Of a DNA stretch of 64,000 nt, positions 25,801 through 32,772 are shown in pieces (the first letter of the stretch is position 1; each line of letters starts with the position of its first letter). The notes under the pieces were generated by a model that was given only the letters and a program-made list of their open reading frames with translations, did not search any database and was not told the origin of the DNA. This DNA comes from Chitinophaga caseinilytica. GTDB lineage: Bacteria > Bacteroidota > Bacteroidia > Chitinophagales > Chitinophagaceae. The stretch is taken from assembly GCF_038396765.1 (NCBI RefSeq), contig NZ_CP150096.1:1099001-1163000 (forward strand), in the 5' to 3' direction. A program made the translations under genes and the position numbers.

Positions 25801-26033
25801 ACCTGGAAAAATCTTTGCTGGAAAAGGAATTGCCGGAACTGGCGAACGAAATCCCGAAAAACGGCAGCATTTGGGTAAGCTGGCCGAAAAAATCTTCCCG
25901 GATACCCTCAGACGTGTCGGAAAACGTGGTCCGGGATGTGGCCCTGGGGTTGGGGCTGGTAGATGTAAAGGTCTGCGCCGTAGACGCGGGCTGGTCTGCC
26001 CTTAAGCTCGTCTGGCGTCTTTCAAATCGTTAA
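22869..26033 (+). CDS. Outer-membrane beta-barrel protein (TonB-dependent-like), open frame fused to a DUF3052 domain
   Basis: One uninterrupted frame of 1,054 codons. Residues 1-24 are a signal peptide. Residues 27-115 are a carboxypeptidase-regulatory-like domain (FRVTGRITDQATREALPNAP). Residues about 150-235 are a plug-like domain (VVEELLKKLPGITVERDGTI, VLVDGKPFFGND). A large barrel of the OMP_b-brl_3 type follows and ends in the final strand RRYFMLSFTWIFNRFGG near residue 903. Barrels of this family stop within a few residues of that strand. Here the frame runs on through 20-25 low-complexity residues into a complete cytoplasmic-type DUF3052 protein from Met-923. The fusion is likely to be loss of the stop codon; see the separate entry. 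Confidence 0.88.
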   Translation: MKKIRQICLLTIWLVLGIATASRAQLREFRVTGRITDQATREALPNAPVALLGKDSVTAAHAVTDSLGRFTLTATQRGSLRLVIAYMGYTQYTRELQVSDTVTSISAGTIAMAPKGINLARIDVEGFRQPITLKEDTIEYNAGSFKTKENAVVEELLKKLPGITVERDGTIKAGGETVSKVLVDGKPFFGNDPKMATRNLPADILEKVQLIDQKSEQAQFTGIPDGQTQKVLNFTVKENKRRGFFGRATAGYGTDNRFSGNANVNAFRKEKQYSFIGSANNTNGTSNPEGGLGNMGGTSGISRNWFGGIQYNNSTSNRLKVNGSYHINDGRTETESNGSRQNIFRKDSSSYVQDMNNGFNSATTHNMNMRLEGEIDSFYSFIVTPNVMYSNNDSYSQRFSTTLNNDRDTVNTNRSSGITSSKTPNISTSALLRRKFRKKGRTLSANLTYNYSNSDVTNFNEAYTRFTANGQSRLDTIDQKVQSENTSRLFNIRLAYTEPVFRNRFLEVNYTYNNGLSSSDRYTWDRSKPGGEYDQLNDSLTNHFNNITEYHQAGLNLRTEKLKYNYTIGFNVQRNMLESRNLTKGETIAQTTTNFSPTAQFAYNFSQNKRFKMTYRGNTSQPSLDQLQPVPDLSNPLLIRLGNPDLKPSFQNMVNISYNTFNKENYRSWFLGMTGVANLNKIVNSTTLRQDGVQVTQPVNLNGSYNLNAFSVIGLPLDKSQKAAFNFTTEAGYRKEPSLVNGAKNFANNLTLGQVVNFNYSMQDKYYLGTEARVTFNDASFSASPQNNAKYFNYDLSLDAAVTLPWDVAVNAQTLYTATTGRGEGFDQQFTRINASIAKTFLPRRQGVLRLHVYDLLNQSVSVNRTVADNYIEDTRNMVLRRYFMLSFTWIFNRFGGQNGAPRPRSSADGPEKSYLPPKSERMTEGYSGTLLFKKLGIRENTRLRPLHAPPHYRELLAGMPPTAEIVQRGAEVIHAFYLEKSLLEKELPELANEIPKNGSIWVSWPKKSSRIPSDVSENVVRDVALGLGLVDVKVCAVDAGWSALKLVWRLSNR
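25635..26033 (+). CDS. DUF3052 family protein, in frame with the preceding barrel gene
   Basis: From the ATG at 25635 the frame encodes 132 residues matching DUF3052 end to end: MTEGYSGTLLFKKLGIREN at the start, LHAPPHYRELL, ELANEIPKNGSIWVSWPKK, SSRIPSDVSENVVRDVALGL and GLVDVKVCAVDAGWSALKLV. DUF3052 proteins are normally separate cytoplasmic proteins of about 130-150 residues. TACCTTCC at about 25610, one or two bases from the -7 consensus, lies 18 bp upstream and could be a remnant promoter. I list it as a possible independent translation product within the longer frame. Function is unknown. Confidence 0.7.
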   Translation: MTEGYSGTLLFKKLGIRENTRLRPLHAPPHYRELLAGMPPTAEIVQRGAEVIHAFYLEKSLLEKELPELANEIPKNGSIWVSWPKKSSRIPSDVSENVVRDVALGLGLVDVKVCAVDAGWSALKLVWRLSNR

Positions 26034-26322
26034 CCACACGTTTCTTGCCCTGCGCCGCCCAATGGTTCGAAAGGTAAACCACGAGCCGCGCGATGGTGAA
26101 GGTAGGGATGAAGTCCAGGCCGGGAAACAGCTCTTCGATGAAGTTGAAGGCGCCGCCGAAAAGGCCTACCGGGCCACCGAACAGGCGGTAGAACACCACC
26201 GCCGAAATAGGCGCCCAGATCACATCGCTCACCTCCCCCAGCAAAGGCACCGCATAGCTGGCGAGGCCTATCAGGTCCATCACCACGCAAACGATCAGAC
26301 TGGGAGTAGATTTTCTTTCCAT
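26002..26322 (-). CDS. Small membrane protein, unknown function
   Basis: A 106-residue protein from the ATG at 26322 (MERKSTPSLIVCVVMDLIGL). Hydrophobic segments lie at about residues 8-30 and 38-60. Motifs include IWAPISAVVFYRLFGGPVG and FIEELFPGLDFIPTFTIARL, with a basic C-terminal tail. Similar small proteins are common in Bacteroidota but I know no function. It converges with the DUF3052 reading frame and overlaps its 3' end by 32 bp, so one of the two 3' ends may have been extended recently. Confidence 0.7.
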   Translation of the reverse strand: MERKSTPSLIVCVVMDLIGLASYAVPLLGEVSDVIWAPISAVVFYRLFGGPVGLFGGAFNFIEELFPGLDFIPTFTIARLVVYLSNHWAAQGKKRVVNDLKDARRA

Positions 26323-26543
26323 ACGCACGGGTTTATATCTATATAATCAAATTGCCCGCCAAAAAGTTACATGGCAGGGTGCCATCATCCCCCGATTTCT
26401 TCCCAAACCCTTGACCCTGCTGCATGTATATACGAATGCGACTGGTCATTTGGATGCACACCGCCGTCTTTTCGCAGCCCATCCGAAACTTGCATTCCGT
26501 CGGAAAAAGCCATATTTTCATGTCCGGTAAAATCGTCCACGTT

Positions 26544-27437
26544 ATGACAACACCTTCATCCCGCAGAGATGCGATCAAAAAAGTAGCGACTATGGCACTG
26601 GCCGGCACAGCCCTTTCCTCCCTCAGCGAGCGTGTTTCCGCACACGAAAGCGCCGTGGGCACCGCCCTCAAAGGCAAAGTGAACCACTCCGTTTGCGCCT
26701 GGTGTTACGGCGGCATTCCGCTGGAAACCCTCAGCCAGGCAGCCCGCGACATGGGCATCAAAAGCATCGAGATCATTTCGCCCGAACAATTCGAGACCAT
26801 CAAGAAGTACGACCTCACCTGTGCGATGGTGGGCTCTATTTCCAAAGACTGGGGCATTTCCCGGGGCTGGAACCGGAAAGAGCATCATGCGCCGCTGGTG
26901 GAATTCTACCGCGACCTGATCGATAAAACCTCGGCGGCCGGGTTCACCAATCTCATCTGCTTCTCCGGCAATCGCAACGGCCTCAGCGACGAGCAGGGGA
27001 TCATCAACTGCGCAGAAGGCCTCAAACAGGTGATCGGTTATGCCGAAAAGAAAAAAGTGACGCTGGTGATGGAACTGCTCAACAGCAAGGTAGACCACAA
27101 AGATTACCAGTGCGATCATACCAAGTGGGGCGTGGAGCTCTGCAAGGCCGTGGGGTCAGACCGCTTCAAGCTGCTCTACGACATTTACCACATGCAGATC
27201 ATGGAGGGCGACGTAATCCGCACCATCCGGGAAAACCAGCAATTCATAGCGCATTACCATACCGGCGGCGTGCCGGGGCGCAACGAGATCGACGAAACCC
27301 AGGAACTCTTCTACCCCGCCATCATGCAGGCTGTAGTGGATACCGGTTTCAAAGGTTTTGTGGCGCAGGAGTTTGTGCCCAAGCGGCCAGACAAGCTGGC
27401 GTCTCTCCGCCAGGGCGTTCAGATTTGTGACGTGTAA
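26544..27437 (+). CDS. Tat-exported xylose isomerase-like TIM-barrel protein (hydroxypyruvate isomerase-like)
   Basis: A 297-residue protein. The ATG at 26544 gives a twin-arginine leader: SSRRDAIKKVATMALAGTAL carries the SRRDxxK motif. The rest is an AP-endonuclease-2/xylose isomerase-like barrel close to hydroxypyruvate isomerase. It shows VCAWCYGGIPLE, MGIKSIEIISPEQF, LICFSGNRNGLSDEQG, LVMELLNSKVDH with a metal-binding Glu, LLYDIYHMQIMEGDVI, IAHYHTGGVPGRNEID and GFVAQEFVPK. The metal-binding Glu, Asp, His and Glu of the family are in place. Export to the periplasm suggests sugar or hydroxyacid catabolism, but the substrate is not known. Confidence 0.87.
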   Translation: MTTPSSRRDAIKKVATMALAGTALSSLSERVSAHESAVGTALKGKVNHSVCAWCYGGIPLETLSQAARDMGIKSIEIISPEQFETIKKYDLTCAMVGSISKDWGISRGWNRKEHHAPLVEFYRDLIDKTSAAGFTNLICFSGNRNGLSDEQGIINCAEGLKQVIGYAEKKKVTLVMELLNSKVDHKDYQCDHTKWGVELCKAVGSDRFKLLYDIYHMQIMEGDVIRTIRENQQFIAHYHTGGVPGRNEIDETQELFYPAIMQAVVDTGFKGFVAQEFVPKRPDKLASLRQGVQICDV

Positions 27438-27443
27438 GGGAGG

Positions 27444-27995
27444 TCAGGTGCGGGATTTCTGCCAGTCGTGGCGCAACATCCCCATCACCACCATGTCAAC
27501 ATACTGCCCATGCAGCTTGGCGCTCTCCCGCAGAATGCCTTCGCGCGTAAAGCCCAGTTTAATGGGTATTTGCGCGCTTTTTTCGTTTTGGAGGACGAAG
27601 CGGACTTCCAGTTTGTTGAGCCGGAGGGTCGAGAAAGCGTAGGCTACGAGGCCGCGACAGGCTTCCGTGACGATGCCTTTCCCCTGGTGGACGTTGCCGA
27701 GCCAGTATCCGATCTCCGCTTTCTGGAGGATGTGGTCCCAGCCGTGAAGGTCGATCACGCCGCAAAGCGCGTCGTTATTCCATATCCCGAAAGCGACGGC
27801 TTCCTGCTCGTCTGCCTTCTGGAGCATCAGTTCGATGAACCGGAGGGAATGTTCTTCGGAGGTATTGTAATCGACCCAGGGCAGAAAGCGCCTGAGCGTT
27901 TTGCGGGAATCATGGATCAGCCGGAACAGGGCCGGCGCATCTTCCGTTTGCAGCTGGCGCAGCCGGATTTCGGTGTTGACAGGTATCTCTAGCAT
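27444..27995 (-). CDS. GNAT acetyltransferase, RimL-like
   Basis: A 183-residue GNAT protein of the RimJ/RimL type. It contains IRLRQLQTEDAPALFRLIHD, the acetyl-CoA loop ENVHQGKGIVTEA as GNVHQGKGIVTEACRGLV, LRLNKLEVRFVLQNEKS and IPIKLGFTREGILRES. Such enzymes acetylate N-termini of ribosomal proteins or small amines; the substrate here is unknown. It converges with the TIM-barrel gene, the stops lying 6 bp apart. Confidence 0.9.
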   Translation of the reverse strand: MLEIPVNTEIRLRQLQTEDAPALFRLIHDSRKTLRRFLPWVDYNTSEEHSLRFIELMLQKADEQEAVAFGIWNNDALCGVIDLHGWDHILQKAEIGYWLGNVHQGKGIVTEACRGLVAYAFSTLRLNKLEVRFVLQNEKSAQIPIKLGFTREGILRESAKLHGQYVDMVVMGMLRHDWQKSRT

Positions 27996-28101
27996 ATGGT
28001 CGGGCAGGTAAACATAATAAAAAACCGGCTAAAACACCAACAGGCAACCCACCCGGAGGCAAGTCACCTGTTGATTTGATTATGACGGTACTGTACTACA
28101 C

Positions 28102-28752
28102 TTAATTTCTGCCGATCAGCTGCTGCCTGGTCATATCAGCCACAACCTTGTTGGTGTACACCACTGCCATCCGCTCGGCGGACGCGGGGTCGAAGGTTTC
28201 TGTCTGGATGGAGTAGAGCAGTTGCTTGTCGCTGATGCTATACAGGTTCGATTCGAGGAAATAGCGGGTATTGGTGGTGTAATAGCCAGGGTCGTATACC
28301 CTGCCGTACATCCAGTTGTAATATCCCCACCAGCGGCCGTAGTATGGGCCACCGAACGGTCCGTAAAAGTTATTGCCGGGCACGTAGCTCTTCTCTTTCG
28401 ATTTATCGAGCATCACGATCGTGAGTACTTTGTCGATATCGCCTTTCCGGAGTTTGTTCAGTGCCTGTTCTTCCTTCAGCCCCCTGAATGCTTTGGGCCC
28501 GAATTCATCGTATGCGGAAACTGCCTGGTATCCCTGCTTTTTGAGTGCCAGTACCATTTCTTTTTCCATTTGTCCACGCAATCTCCCTTCGCGGTCGTTC
28601 ACGAGGCCGAGCACCATGATTTTCTGGTCTTTCTGCAATGAGGTTTCCGGTTCTTTCCACGAAGAGGTCACTTTCGTGCTGGAACAGGCTCCGAGGAACA
28701 ACACCAGTCCGGTCAATATCCCTGCGGTCAAAAGTTTCATCCTGGTTTTCAT
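28102..28752 (-). CDS. DUF4136-like lipoprotein
   Basis: A 216-residue lipoprotein. The signal peptide (MKTRMKLLTAGILTGLVLFLGAC) ends in the lipobox LGAC, and the mature protein begins CSSTKVTSSWKEP. IMVLGLVNDREGRLRGQME, a Tyr/Gly-rich stretch (NFYGPFGGPYYGRWWGYYN) and YFLESNLYSISDKQLLYSIQTET fit the DUF4136-type envelope lipoproteins. Function is unknown. A start five codons later (MKLLTAG) is also possible. Upstream DNA lacks a full promoter match. Confidence 0.75.
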   Translation of the reverse strand: MKTRMKLLTAGILTGLVLFLGACSSTKVTSSWKEPETSLQKDQKIMVLGLVNDREGRLRGQMEKEMVLALKKQGYQAVSAYDEFGPKAFRGLKEEQALNKLRKGDIDKVLTIVMLDKSKEKSYVPGNNFYGPFGGPYYGRWWGYYNWMYGRVYDPGYYTTNTRYFLESNLYSISDKQLLYSIQTETFDPASAERMAVVYTNKVVADMTRQQLIGRN

Positions 28753-28900
28753 CGTATTGGTGTTTTTATACCTGTTAGACGTTGGATGAGGCCCAAATGA
28801 TACACGCGAACCCCCGATTTAACATTCTTTTCACCGAACTGTTAAGGTATTGTAAATGCTTGTCATACAAGGATTTGACACAATAAAAATGCGTGTTTTC

Positions 28901-28947
28901 CGTTAGCAGTTTCCCTAACGCAAACTGCCGGCGCGATGGCCGGCAGT
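28901..28947 (-). terminator. Nested hairpins after mqnC
   Basis: A 9-bp perfect stem, ACTGCCGGC at 28924-28932 with GCCGGCAGT at 28939-28947, lies about 20 bp past the mqnC stop. Next to it are two mutually exclusive stems: CGTTAG/CTAACG (28901-28906 with 28915-28920) and GCAGTTT/AAACTGC (28906-28912 with 28922-28928). The T-run is poor, so it is either a weak terminator or a 3' processing structure. Confidence 0.45.
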
Positions 28948-28969
28948 TGCTATGTTACTTTCGAAAAAA

Positions 28970-30094
28970 TCAGTAATTGATCACCTGTTCCTGGATGGAT
29001 TCGGGGATGTCGCGGTATTCGTAAAGCTGGTTGCGGAGCTGCGGTTCGAAGCCGGCTTCGCGGATGGCGTCCTGCATGGATTTGTAGGTGAACCGGTGCG
29101 GTGCGCCGGCGGCGCTCACTACGTTTTCTTCGATCATGATCGACCCGAAATCGTTGGCGCCGGCATGGAGGCACAGTTGCGCTACCTGTTTGCCGACGGT
29201 GAGCCAGGATGCCTGGATGTTTTTGATATTGGGCAGCATGATGCGGCACATGGCGATCATGCGGATGTATTCTTCTGCGGTAGACGTGTTGTGGACGCCG
29301 CGGATGCGCGCCAGCAGGGTGTCTACGTCCTGGAACGTCCAGGGGATGAAGGCGGTGAAGCCGTAGTGCCCTTCCGGCTTTTCGGACTGTACCTGCCGGA
29401 TGTCTACCAAATGTTCGAACCTTTCGAGCAAGGTTTCCACGTGGCCGAACATCATGGTGGCGGAGGATGCGATGTTGAGCTTATGAGCCGCGCGCATGAC
29501 GTCGAGCCATTCCGCAGCGCCGCATTTGCCTTTGGAGATGAGCCGGCGGACGCGGTCGTTGAGGATTTCGGCGCCTGCGCCGGGCAGGGAGTCCATCCCG
29601 GCTTCCTTGAGTGCGCGGAGCACTTCGATATGCGTGCTTTTTTCGAGTTTGGTGACGTGCGCCACTTCCGGGGGCCCGAGGGTGTGGAGGCGGAGGTGGG
29701 GATACAGCTGTTTGAGCTGTCGGAAGAGGTCTACATAGAATTTGAGCCCCAGTTCCGGGTGGTGGCCGCCCTGCAGGAGGAGCTGGTCGCCGCCGTATTT
29801 GAAGGTTTCTTCTATTTTGACTTTATATTCTTCAATATCAGTGATATAGGCTTCCTTATGCCCGGGGATCCGGTAGAAGTTGCAGAACTTGCAATTGGCG
29901 GTGCATACGTTCGTGGTATTCACGTTCCTGTCTATCTGCCAGGTCACCTTGCCGGAGGGTACCTGTTGCTTCCTCAGTTCATTGGCGATTTCCATCAATT
30001 CGGCCAGGGGCGCGTTCTGGAACATGAAAACGCCTTCTTCCGCCGTGAGAAATTCAAACTGCTGTGCTTTCCTGTATAAATCCTGTAATTGCAT
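28970..30094 (-). CDS. mqnC: Dehypoxanthine futalosine cyclase (futalosine menaquinone pathway)
   Basis: A radical SAM enzyme that cyclises dehypoxanthine futalosine in the futalosine route to menaquinone. At 374 residues it is full length. The cluster motif is NVCTANCKFCNFYR (CxxxCxxC). MqnC-specific blocks are QIDRNVNTTNVC, GGDQLLLQGGHHPELGL, TLGPPEVAHVT, SATMMFGHVET, FTAFIPWTF, NIQASWLTVG and ANDFGSIMIEENVVSAAG. The MqnE paralogue was considered, but GPPEV, the LQGG block and EENVVSAAG fit MqnC better. Other mqn genes are not in the window. A perfect -7 element (TACCTTTG) lies 9 bp upstream of the start. Confidence 0.93.
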   Translation of the reverse strand: MQLQDLYRKAQQFEFLTAEEGVFMFQNAPLAELMEIANELRKQQVPSGKVTWQIDRNVNTTNVCTANCKFCNFYRIPGHKEAYITDIEEYKVKIEETFKYGGDQLLLQGGHHPELGLKFYVDLFRQLKQLYPHLRLHTLGPPEVAHVTKLEKSTHIEVLRALKEAGMDSLPGAGAEILNDRVRRLISKGKCGAAEWLDVMRAAHKLNIASSATMMFGHVETLLERFEHLVDIRQVQSEKPEGHYGFTAFIPWTFQDVDTLLARIRGVHNTSTAEEYIRMIAMCRIMLPNIKNIQASWLTVGKQVAQLCLHAGANDFGSIMIEENVVSAAGAPHRFTYKSMQDAIREAGFEPQLRNQLYEYRDIPESIQEQVINY

Positions 30095-30102
30095 CTTGTC
30101 AG

Positions 30103-30110
30103 CAAAGGTA
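30103..30110 (-). promoter_or_regulatory. -7 element of mqnC
   Basis: TACCTTTG on the minus strand is an exact match to TAnnTTTG, 9 bp upstream of the mqnC ATG. No clear TTG box is seen at the expected distance. Confidence 0.45.
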
Positions 30111-30228
30111 GGGTATCCCCATAAATTATTTTGCCGCTTGTAAGATTTCGAAGCGCGGGGTATCGGAGGAAATGTTAAATTTAACAGGGAGAGACGGGTG
30201 CTGTCGCCCGTCCGTTCCGCAAACTTAT

Positions 30229-31449
30229 ATGGGAGCCAAATCCATTTTTCACGTTATCATCCTGATCCTGAGCCTGCTGTATGCCCCGTGTGAAACCTAC
30301 GCACAGGGAGCCGAAACTGTCCACCACGAACCAGAAGCCCGGCTCATCACCCGCTTCCCCTTCAAGCAGTTCTACGGAGGCGTTGTGGTTGTTTCCGCCC
30401 GTCTCAACGATCATCCGGACACTCTCCAGTTTTTGCTGGACACCGGCAGCGCCGGCATTTCGCTGGACACGGCCACCTGCGTACGCCTCGGCCTGAAAGT
30501 GACCCCGTCGGATAAGGTGGTCCGCGGCCTCGCCGCCAGCAAGAACATCTCCTACGCGGCAGACAACACCCTTCACCTGCCGGGCCTCAGCGTAGACAGC
30601 CTCGATTTTCATATCAATAATTACGAGCTTATCAGCCAGGTATATGGCATCCAGATAGACGGTATCATCGGTTACAGCCTCCTCCACCGCTACATCATGC
30701 AGGTGGATTATGACAAGGAAGAAATCGCCATGTGGTCTAACGGCGCGTTCAAATATCCCCGCGGCGGACAAACCCTCAAGCCCAACCTGACCTTCATCCC
30801 CGTGGTGGGCGCCCCGCTCCGCAGCGGCAAGCGCAACGTGAACCACCGGTATTATTTCGATACCGGCGCCGGGATGTGCCTGCTGCTCACTACGCAGTTC
30901 GTGAAAGACAGCTCCCTGCTCGTGAAACGCAAAGCCAAAGTGATTCCCACCGAAGCGCAGGGCCTCGGCGGGAAGATGCAGATGTACATCACCACCATGA
31001 GCGAATTCCGCGTCGGGAATTATACTTTCCGGAATGTGCCCACCTATCTGTTCGACGATATTACCAACATCACCTCCTACCCTTCGCTGGCGGGGATGAT
31101 CGGCAACGACCTGCTGCGGCGCTTCAATCTTACCCTCAATTACGCCAAAAAGGAAATCCATCTTATCCCCAACACCCACTACCGCGATCATTTCGACTAT
31201 TCCTACACCGGCCTCATCATTTACCTGATCGATAACCGGATCGAGGTGACGGACGTGATCCGCAATTCGCCGGCGGAAAAAGCCGGGTTCAAGGTGGGAG
31301 ATGTGATCCTGGCCATCAACAACAATTTTTCCACCAATCTCCAGCTCTACCGCGACATTCTCAAGAACATCGGTACCCGCCCGAAACTGCTGCTCATGCG
31401 CAACAACGAGCTCCTGGTAAAGCAACTGCCCATCCGCAGCATATTGTAA
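30229..31449 (+). CDS. Retropepsin-like aspartic protease with C-terminal PDZ domain
   Basis: A 406-residue exported protein. The ATG at 30229 gives a signal peptide (MGAKSIFHVIILILSLLYAP). Two aspartyl-protease-like halves follow: FLLDTGSAGISLD (DTG) and YYFDTGAGMCLLL (DTG), each with a later IDGIIGYSLL or LAGMIGNDLL element. It thus has two active-site Asp-Thr-Gly motifs in one chain, a pepsin-like arrangement. Residues about 320-400 are a PDZ domain (VIRNSPAEKAGFKVGDVILAIN). It probably works in the periplasm. It is followed by a promoter and the M16 peptidase pair. Confidence 0.87.
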   Translation: MGAKSIFHVIILILSLLYAPCETYAQGAETVHHEPEARLITRFPFKQFYGGVVVVSARLNDHPDTLQFLLDTGSAGISLDTATCVRLGLKVTPSDKVVRGLAASKNISYAADNTLHLPGLSVDSLDFHINNYELISQVYGIQIDGIIGYSLLHRYIMQVDYDKEEIAMWSNGAFKYPRGGQTLKPNLTFIPVVGAPLRSGKRNVNHRYYFDTGAGMCLLLTTQFVKDSSLLVKRKAKVIPTEAQGLGGKMQMYITTMSEFRVGNYTFRNVPTYLFDDITNITSYPSLAGMIGNDLLRRFNLTLNYAKKEIHLIPNTHYRDHFDYSYTGLIIYLIDNRIEVTDVIRNSPAEKAGFKVGDVILAINNNFSTNLQLYRDILKNIGTRPKLLLMRNNELLVKQLPIRSIL

Positions 31450-31473
31450 GGAACGGCTTTTGTCGTAGATTTG
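31444..31473 (+). promoter_or_regulatory. Promoter of the M16 peptidase operon
   Basis: TTG at 31444-31446 and TAGATTTG at 31466-31473 are separated by 19 bp, an exact Bacteroidota-type promoter. The -33 part overlaps the end of the retropepsin gene. The first M16 gene starts 56 bp downstream. Confidence 0.7.
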
Positions 31474-31529
31474 CATGTTACGGCCCGCCACTCCGGCGGT
31501 TGCCGGCAATTATTTTATATATTCGGCAT

Positions 31530-32768
31530 ATGGTTCATTTTTCAAAGTTTACGCTGGATAACGGATTGCGCGTGATCGTGCATGAAGACGCCACCACGCC
31601 CATGGCGGTGGTCAATGTGCTGTACGATGTGGGCGCGAGGGACGAAGACCCGCGGCAGACCGGTTTCGCGCATTTATTCGAGCACCTCATGTTCGGCGGA
31701 AGCGTCAATATCCCTGAGTACGACGAGCCCCTGCAAATGGCGGGCGGCGAAAACAACGCATACACGACCAACGACCTTACCAATTACTACATAGAACTGC
31801 CCGCCGAAAACCTCGAAACGGCATTCTGGCTGGAAAGCGACCGCATGCTTTCCCTGGCGTTCTCCGAAAAATCGCTCGAAGTACAGCGGAAAGTGGTTGT
31901 CGAAGAATACAAGGAACATTACATCAACAAACCTTACGGCGACGTTTGGCATAAAATGCGCGAACTGGCCTACTCCACGCATCCCTACCGTTGGATGACC
32001 ATCGGCAAGGAGCTGAAGCATATCGAAGACGCGAAGCTGGAAGACGTGAAATCGTTCTTCTACCGCCATTACCGCCCGCAGAACGCGATCCTCGTGGTGG
32101 CGGGCAAGGTGACGGAAGCGCAGGTAAAGGAGCTGGCCCAGAAATGGTTCGGCGACATTCCCAGCGGCGAGCGGTACGTCCGCCATCTGCCGCAGGAGCC
32201 CGTGCAGGAAGCGCCGCATTTCCTGGAGATCAAGTCGAAAGTGCCGCTGGACGCGCTGTACAAGGCGTACCACATGCCTTCCCGCATCGATCCGAAGTAT
32301 TATGCGGCCGACCTCGTGAGCGATGTGCTCAGCGGCGGAGGTTCCTCGCGCCTGCACCAGGTATTGGTAAAGGAAAAGAAACTCTTCAGCAACATCGAAT
32401 GCTATCACTTCGGCAGTTTAGACGCAGGCCTGATGGCCATCGAAGGCAAGCTGGTGAAGGGCGTGAAGATGAAAGACGCGGAAAAAGCCGTGGAAGAAGA
32501 ACTGGACAAACTCCGCAACGAGCTCATCTCCGAGCGGGAATTGCAGAAAGTGAAGAACCGCGTGGAAAGCATGCTGGCTTTCGAAGACATGGGGCTGCTG
32601 TCGCGCGCCAACAACCTCGCATTCTATGAACTGATCGGCGATGCCGCCGATATGAATACGGAGTTCGCCAAATACGAGGCGGTAACCGTGGCCGACATCC
32701 AGGAGCAGGCGAAGGCGATCTTCTCTCCCGCCAACGCCAACACGATCCATTATTACGCAGGAAATTAA
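31530..32768 (+). CDS. M16 family zinc peptidase, catalytic subunit
   Basis: A 413-residue pitrilysin-family peptidase. The inverted zinc motif HLFEH lies in GFAHLFEHLMFGGS at about residues 47-60, and the distal Glu is in EVQRKVVVEEYKEHYINKPYG. It starts at the ATG 31530 (MVHFSKFTLDNGLRVIVHED). No signal peptide is evident. It is paired with an inactive homologue 4 bp downstream, the heterodimeric arrangement known from bacterial M16 pairs and mitochondrial processing peptidase. It probably degrades or processes peptides. Confidence 0.93.
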   Translation: MVHFSKFTLDNGLRVIVHEDATTPMAVVNVLYDVGARDEDPRQTGFAHLFEHLMFGGSVNIPEYDEPLQMAGGENNAYTTNDLTNYYIELPAENLETAFWLESDRMLSLAFSEKSLEVQRKVVVEEYKEHYINKPYGDVWHKMRELAYSTHPYRWMTIGKELKHIEDAKLEDVKSFFYRHYRPQNAILVVAGKVTEAQVKELAQKWFGDIPSGERYVRHLPQEPVQEAPHFLEIKSKVPLDALYKAYHMPSRIDPKYYAADLVSDVLSGGGSSRLHQVLVKEKKLFSNIECYHFGSLDAGLMAIEGKLVKGVKMKDAEKAVEEELDKLRNELISERELQKVKNRVESMLAFEDMGLLSRANNLAFYELIGDAADMNTEFAKYEAVTVADIQEQAKAIFSPANANTIHYYAGN

Positions 32769-32772
32769 AATT

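Noticed and set aside
28040..28078. CAACAGG/CCTGTTG inverted repeat as a terminator after the DUF4136-like gene
   Set aside because: The stem is only 7 bp with a 25-base loop and the T-run is too far away.
28970..30094. MqnE (aminofutalosine synthase) as the identity of this radical SAM gene
   Set aside because: The GPPEV, LLLQGG and EENVVSAAG blocks fit MqnC better than MqnE.
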